Positions 16,501-20,946 of a DNA stretch of 20,946 nt are shown here, piece by piece. The translations under genes were made by a program, and so were the position numbers. Positions within the stretch are counted from its first letter, which is position 1. Each line of letters opens with the position of its first letter. The notes under the pieces are model-generated. The model searched no databases, was not told where the DNA came from, and worked only from the letters and a program-made list of their open reading frames with translations. Origin of the DNA: Purshia tridentata (Eukaryota; Streptophyta; Magnoliopsida; Rosales; Rosaceae); contig QANT01006748.1 of the NCBI GenBank assembly GCA_003254885.1, forward strand, positions 1 to 20,946, written 5' to 3'.

Positions 16501-19110
16501 AAGTCAATTCTCGTGCGACTGTCATGTTAACTGGTTTCCTTGTCTTTGCTTATTTTCCAAGCTAACCGCTGTTCCTTATTGTTTCAAGTCTCTTTACAGA
16601 AGGAAGTGTTCTTAGTACTACCAACTAAGAGAAAGTAAAGCGTACACCAAAACCAAAAACAAAAAACAAAATCTGCCAGGGGAAAAATACGAATTCAAGA
16701 ATGCCTGAAAACTTAGAGATCATATCTATCAGCATTCATAAGGTAATTTTGTTGCATTTTGCAGAAAAATAAATCCTCACACCTCATTCTTGAGAGCAAT
16801 TGCAGCAGTTCCTCGATCAGCAGGGTCGACAGAAAGTAATATTTCCATAAGCTGCACAGCAGCAGCAGGAAGGTCCTTAAAAGTCTCTGCAACACATCTT
16901 CTATAAGGTTGTGGAGGTTTGATCACTGTAGAATTTCGCAAGTGCAATTTGCGCCAATACTCATCCGATGGTGAACCACAGAGCTTGAAAATTTTATGCA
17001 ACTGTTCAACCTGCAACATAAAATACACAAAAAAATTCTTTAAATATGTGTTCATGTGTATCTGTAAGAAGAACAGGCAGTGTTGCCTATGCTTCATACT
17101 AACCCACAGCACATGTCAAGTACAAAAGCTTGCTACCCAGATAAATGGTTGATATAGATTCCTAAAATACATCAAGACCTGTACTCTAGCTATTCTCCCA
17201 GCATCTGTAACTTCAGTTGCAGCAAATTACAGTATTCGAAGCAGATAATTACCAGTTTCTGGTGCAATTGGATGTATATTATAATGTGGGGGAGGATTTG
17301 AGTAACCATATGAGCTTTTCATTAAGCAAATCTTCACCATTAATCATAAGAAGGATTGGTCAATTTTGAATTAAACCATTACCATCCAAGAATTATATTT
17401 GACATAATTAGTCATATACTCTGTCAACAGAAATGAAATACGGATTTTATTAGGATTGTTTCAGTAGCCTTGATAGAAGAAATAGATGTATCATTTCCAT
17501 GCAATTTCCAAACTCTAAATAACCTCAATATCATTGCAATTTAAAATAAAAATCAAGAACTCAGAGAGATCTTTTGGTTTTATACTTATTTTATGATCTT
17601 GTAATCCATGATAATTTCATAGAACATATGTGAATAGTGTACTAACGATTCAATGTGGCCCACAAGAGCATTAACATGCACGCATTGTAGGGGGAGGGGA
17701 GGGGCAATTCCTAAATATGTTACCTCTGTTTTTCCTGGGAGGATAGGCTGTCCAGAATATAATTCTCCTAGTATGCAACCGGTGCTCCATAAATCCACAG
17801 CAACCCCATATTTTGAGACTCCAAGTAAAAGTTCTGGAGGTCGATACCAGAGAGTTACCACACGGCTTGTCAATTGAATACTCTGATGAGGATCATAAGA
17901 GCTTGCCAAACCAAAGTCCGCAATTTTCAAGGCGCCATGGTTGTCAACAAGAAGATTTGACCCCTTTATGTCACGATGCAAAACACCAAGACTATGACAG
18001 TGATTAAGTCCACTTAGAAGTTGCTGCATGTAACATTTAACCTAAAATGAATAAAAACAACCCTAGAAGTTAGGCATCAAAGTGAGAAGCAGAAGAATAA
18101 CTTAGTGAATTGAAAAACTAAGGAAAAATTATCTATCTACATTGCTCATTAACCATAAAGCACCACAAAGATCAGAACTGTAAGAGAACTGTATAAGTGG
18201 TAGAGTACCTGAGGTTCAGAGAACTTAATGTCTGGGCGTGATGCAAGTCCTGTAAGATCATGTTCCATATACTCAAAAACAAGGTACAAGCTACTAGACG
18301 TCTGTGATGTGATTAACCCTTCCAACTTTATTATATTAGGATGATCAAGCCTGCGCAAGAAAATGATTTCCCTTGCCATAAACTTGACACTCTCAGGATC
18401 CAGACTATCAAATCTCACTTTTTTCAAAGCAACAAATTTATCGTTCACGACATCACGAGCCTTGTAAACACTACTATAAGTTCCTTGGCCAATCTGAAAG
18501 AAAGAGGTGCCACCAAATGCCCAAAAAAAGAAAGAATTGATAAATATCAACATGAAAAAGAGTAATTCATCACAAAATCAAATTAGCTAGCTAAGAATTA
18601 TCAAATCATTATTTCCTAGACAATTACATTGGTTATGCCGTAATATGAATATAATTTGAGTATCAAGTAAAGAATCAAGCATACTTTATTTAACTTCTGG
18701 AAAGTGTCAGCACGCCGTGGTATCCATCCATTAACAGCTTCAGCCGCAGCTGCAGAAAGCCAACCTGGCCACCCTGCCGCAACTTGCTCAGCCACTGCAG
18801 CCTTCGGAATTCTTCTTGATCCAGGGCGATCCATAACAATAACCTCAGCCTTCTCTTTTTTCTTATTCTTACCCTGATCATCATATGATCGCATCGAACC
18901 ATTGACTTTCTTATCAATCAACATAACTTTCACATCACCACCTTCCAATCTATCTTTTGTACGAACCGCCTCCTCTCCTTTTGAAGAATTCAACCGTGAA
19001 ACCTTCAGCTCCGAGTATTGCTTATTTTTTATGGAACTTGAAGATGATTTTTTTGCTGGGCGTTCCCAGTCATCTTCAACGGCCGAAGGCTTGGAACATA
19101 TTAAACCCAT
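13570..19110 (-). CDS. CDK-like Ser/Thr protein kinase, plant IBS1/At1g54610 group (eight coding exons)
   Basis: Exons in coding order are 19110-18685, 18493-18209, 18041-17724, 17010-16783, 15766-15666, 15589-15481, 14366-13893 and 13767-13570. All junctions are GT..AG and in frame, giving 712 residues. MGLICSKP at the start fits N-myristoylation at Gly2 and S-acylation at Cys5, so it is probably membrane-bound. The kinase domain follows residue 143: IGQGTYSSV loop with Thr147-Tyr148, Lys166, VKFMAREI in place of PSTAIRE, HRDIKGSN (Asp261), DFG (Asp279) and activation-loop Thr295, all intact. Residues 420-712 form a long basic tail ending in the subfamily-typical SGPLLVSSNNVDQMLKEHD region. 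Its closest kin include IBS1 of Arabidopsis, known from primed defence; that this protein has the same role is inference. It converges with the tryptophan synthase gene across 3.5 kb. No lesion is seen. Confidence 0.93.
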
Positions 19111-19116
19111 GTTGCA

Positions 19117-19630
19117 CTATAAACAAATAACTAAATAACCCCCAACAAAACCCTCCTTCACAAGCAAAATTCAACACCCGGAACCAATATAAACCTTCAC
19201 AAAACCTCCTTCTTTACCCAACTCCATCAGAAAGAATCTAACCCAATAATCAATTATCCTTAACCTTCCTCAAAACTCACTCTTCATCCTATACCCATTT
19301 CATATGATAAGCATTCGGTTGAATATCAAGACCTCCAAACTTCAATATCCACCCAGTAAAAAAGGCTAAGAAACCAGAAAGGAAAAAATAAAAAAGGAAA
19401 AATAAAGCTGTTAATTTTTATTGTTTTGGCAAAATCAAATTTACCTAATACAGACGTTACCAAATTCAATCAAATAAGACCCTCAAAAATAAGAATTTGC
19501 AAAAGAATATCAAATTTTATATAACCCAAAAAAAAACCCATCAAAATATAAACTTTGCTTAGTGCTATGGACACTTGGAGTACTGAAAGTATGTTTTTAC
19601 AAATAAGTCAGATGAATAAATACATAATAC
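19117..19630 (-). other. Probable 5'-UTR intron of the kinase gene
   Basis: On the minus strand CTCAAG|GTATTA at 19631/19630 is a good donor, and TTTATAG|TGCAAC ending at 19117 is a good acceptor six bases before the ATG. The interval is AT-rich and without coding sequence. First introns in the leader are common in plant kinase genes of this type. Transcript evidence is needed to confirm it. Confidence 0.5.
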
Positions 19631-19768
19631 CTTGAGAAGTGAAAACCCAGATGAGGGATCAAGAATAAGGATTGAGAGAAATCGATTGACAGAGGCTTAA
19701 TTACCGAGAAAGAGCAGCAGGCTTGGTGTGGCTTTGGGGTTTGATTGTTCAACGCGTATTCAAAAAAG

Positions 19769-19785
19769 TAATATATATTTAAATT
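19769..19785 (-). promoter_or_regulatory. Possible TATA box of the kinase gene
   Basis: The minus strand reads a TTTAAATATATATTA-type element. A start about 30 bp downstream, near 19740, would give a leader exon of roughly 110 bp ending at the donor at 19631. Confidence 0.4.
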
Positions 19786-19789
19786 ATTA

Positions 19790-20300
19790 TCATATAGGTG
19801 ACGGCTTCTGCCGGCTAGTTTCTCAGTCAACAAAACACACACATACACACACAGTCCCTCCTTCCCTCCCTCTACTACTGAAAACAGTTGGAGACGGTTT
19901 TGCGTTCAAAGAAGGTTAGTGGGTGGGTTCTGTTTGGCACTTCAATGCTTGCATTAACGCATTTTTACTCAAACCTGACCCTTCTCTTTAACGGGCAACG
20001 ACCTTCAATAAATAATGATTAATAAATAAATTGGACCCCAATGCCAAGGGCCCAATCAATACTTTAAAGAGTCCTGGCCCAAAATCACATACCAACACCA
20101 TGTAGCTTGATGTTTTGGGCCCACCCGAAAGCCCATTTTTGGTTGACCAATTGATGGCCAACTCAGGCTAACCGTAAGCCCATTTTCTTTCATAGTTAAT
20201 TTCATACAGGTCTCCCATTGACATTTTCTTTTGATGAAGTCCAATGGCATAATGGTCTTAAGGACAACTTTTAGTATATGAACCTGAAATTGTTAGGCAT
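19790..20300. other. Upstream region of the kinase gene, no gene recognised
   Basis: It contains a CA-rich stretch (about 19832-19853) and several GGGCCC or GCCCA words on both strands (20048-20185). A 64-codon minus-strand frame at 20056-20250 has no recognisable domain and is probably chance. The GCCCA-rich stretch may belong to an old LTR, but no ends were found. Confidence 0.4.
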
Positions 20301-20780
20301 TACATTCATTGACTTAGCCCGGTCATAAATGGGTCCAAAGATTTCTAGAGGAGTGCACAATGGCCTGCAAGAGATACAGCAATGAGATATGTACTATAAG
20401 ATAATCTGGTGTGGAGCTAAAATTGGTAAAACCAGATCTCCTAGATTGCAACAGATTCAATTTGGTCCTTATACTTGAGAAATATAGTCTTCGAAGAACC
20501 CATCACCTCTTCATAAGATAATGTCCCATGCGTGGCTTCTGTGTTATGAGTCATTAAGACTTCGGCTGGAGCAAAGAGGAAGATGATGATTAGGCAAAGT
20601 TTCACCAATTATATAGATTAGACTCATTACAAGAAGTAAACACAATTTCCTCTTATAAGTACAGTTTAAATCTCCATTTTCATATCATATTCTTACAATA
20701 TAAACCTCCACTTTTGATTACCCATGTTCATTTAATGCTTAGGTCTAATTGTCTAAGGCATTTACAACTTTCTAATTCAT
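20301..20780. other. Unassigned non-coding stretch, possibly a retroelement relic
   Basis: This is more complex in composition than the AT-rich spacers, with a TATATAAT-like word on the minus strand (about 20610-20620), yet it has no long frame. It resembles LTR or leader sequence in texture only. I found no primer-binding site, no paired LTR and no target duplication. Confidence 0.3.
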
Positions 20781-20784
20781 TTAA

Positions 20785-20940
20785 GGTTTTTTTGCAAATC
20801 ACCCACCTGAACTATATCCTTATTTGCAAGTCACCACCTAAATTAAAAATTGAATCAATTCGCCACTTGAATTAAAAAAAATTTCCAATTTCACACCTCT
20901 GTCTAATTCTATCAATATCTCTGTTAAAATTAAGGGTATT
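20785..20940. repeat. Degenerate ~32-40-bp repeat at the right edge
   Basis: 'ttgcaaatcacccacctgaact', 'ttgcaagtcaccacctaaatt', 'aattcgccacttgaatt' and 'aatttcacacctctg' recur at roughly regular spacing. The style resembles the repeat at 35-238, though the words differ. It runs to the window edge, so the full element is not visible. Confidence 0.5.
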
Positions 20941-20946
20941 ATAGTC

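Noticed and set aside
20056..20250. Minus-strand open frame of 64 codons
   Set aside because: No domain, no promoter context and no continuation; probably chance.
1..20946. CRISPR array, bacterial operon, tRNA or rRNA gene
   Set aside because: The genes have introns and the repeats are of plant type. No regularly spaced identical repeats with unique spacers and no tRNA or rRNA signature were seen.

Overview
This is nuclear DNA from a plant, most likely a eudicot. It is AT-rich and its genes have many GT..AG introns. It holds two complete protein-coding genes and a dense layer of plant-type transposable elements. I cannot name the species from the sequence alone.

Layout from left to right. 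Positions 1-540 are AT-rich with a degenerate ~40-bp repeat and no gene. From about 541 to 6453 lies a decayed, 3'-truncated Ty3/gypsy-type LTR retrotransposon on the minus strand: a 5' LTR and primer-binding-site relic near 4369, then gag, protease and reverse transcriptase. RNase H, integrase and the 3' LTR are not present. Two DNA transposons are nested in it: a 1500-bp non-autonomous CACTA element (1092-2591, 3-bp target duplication AGG) within the reverse transcriptase region, and a 1781-bp non-autonomous hAT-type element (4448-6228, 8-bp target duplication with one mismatch) within the LTR. The hAT element carries degenerate telomere-like repeats and a CT/GC-rich block.

Positions 6750-10062 (plus strand) encode plastid tryptophan synthase alpha subunit: nine coding exons, 312 residues, with a transit peptide and both catalytic acids. 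A Site II motif and telo-boxes lie just upstream. Positions 10063-13569 are intergenic and transposon-rich, with two MITE-like elements, two pairs of diverged direct duplications, two short tandem arrays and a GC-rich patch beside a poly(A) run that contains the window's only N.

Positions 13570-19110 (minus strand) encode a 712-residue CDK-like Ser/Thr kinase of the plant IBS1/At1g54610 group. It has eight coding exons, an N-terminal MGxxC lipidation signal and an intact kinase domain. A probable 5'-UTR intron and a TATA box lie to its right. Positions 19790-20946 hold no supported gene.

The two genes converge on the 3.5-kb intergenic region and have no evident functional link; one makes indole for tryptophan, the other is a signalling kinase. 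I found no convincing undescribed molecular system. The most informative structures are the nested, datable transposon insertions upstream of the tryptophan synthase gene and the paired duplications with adjacent MITEs downstream of it.
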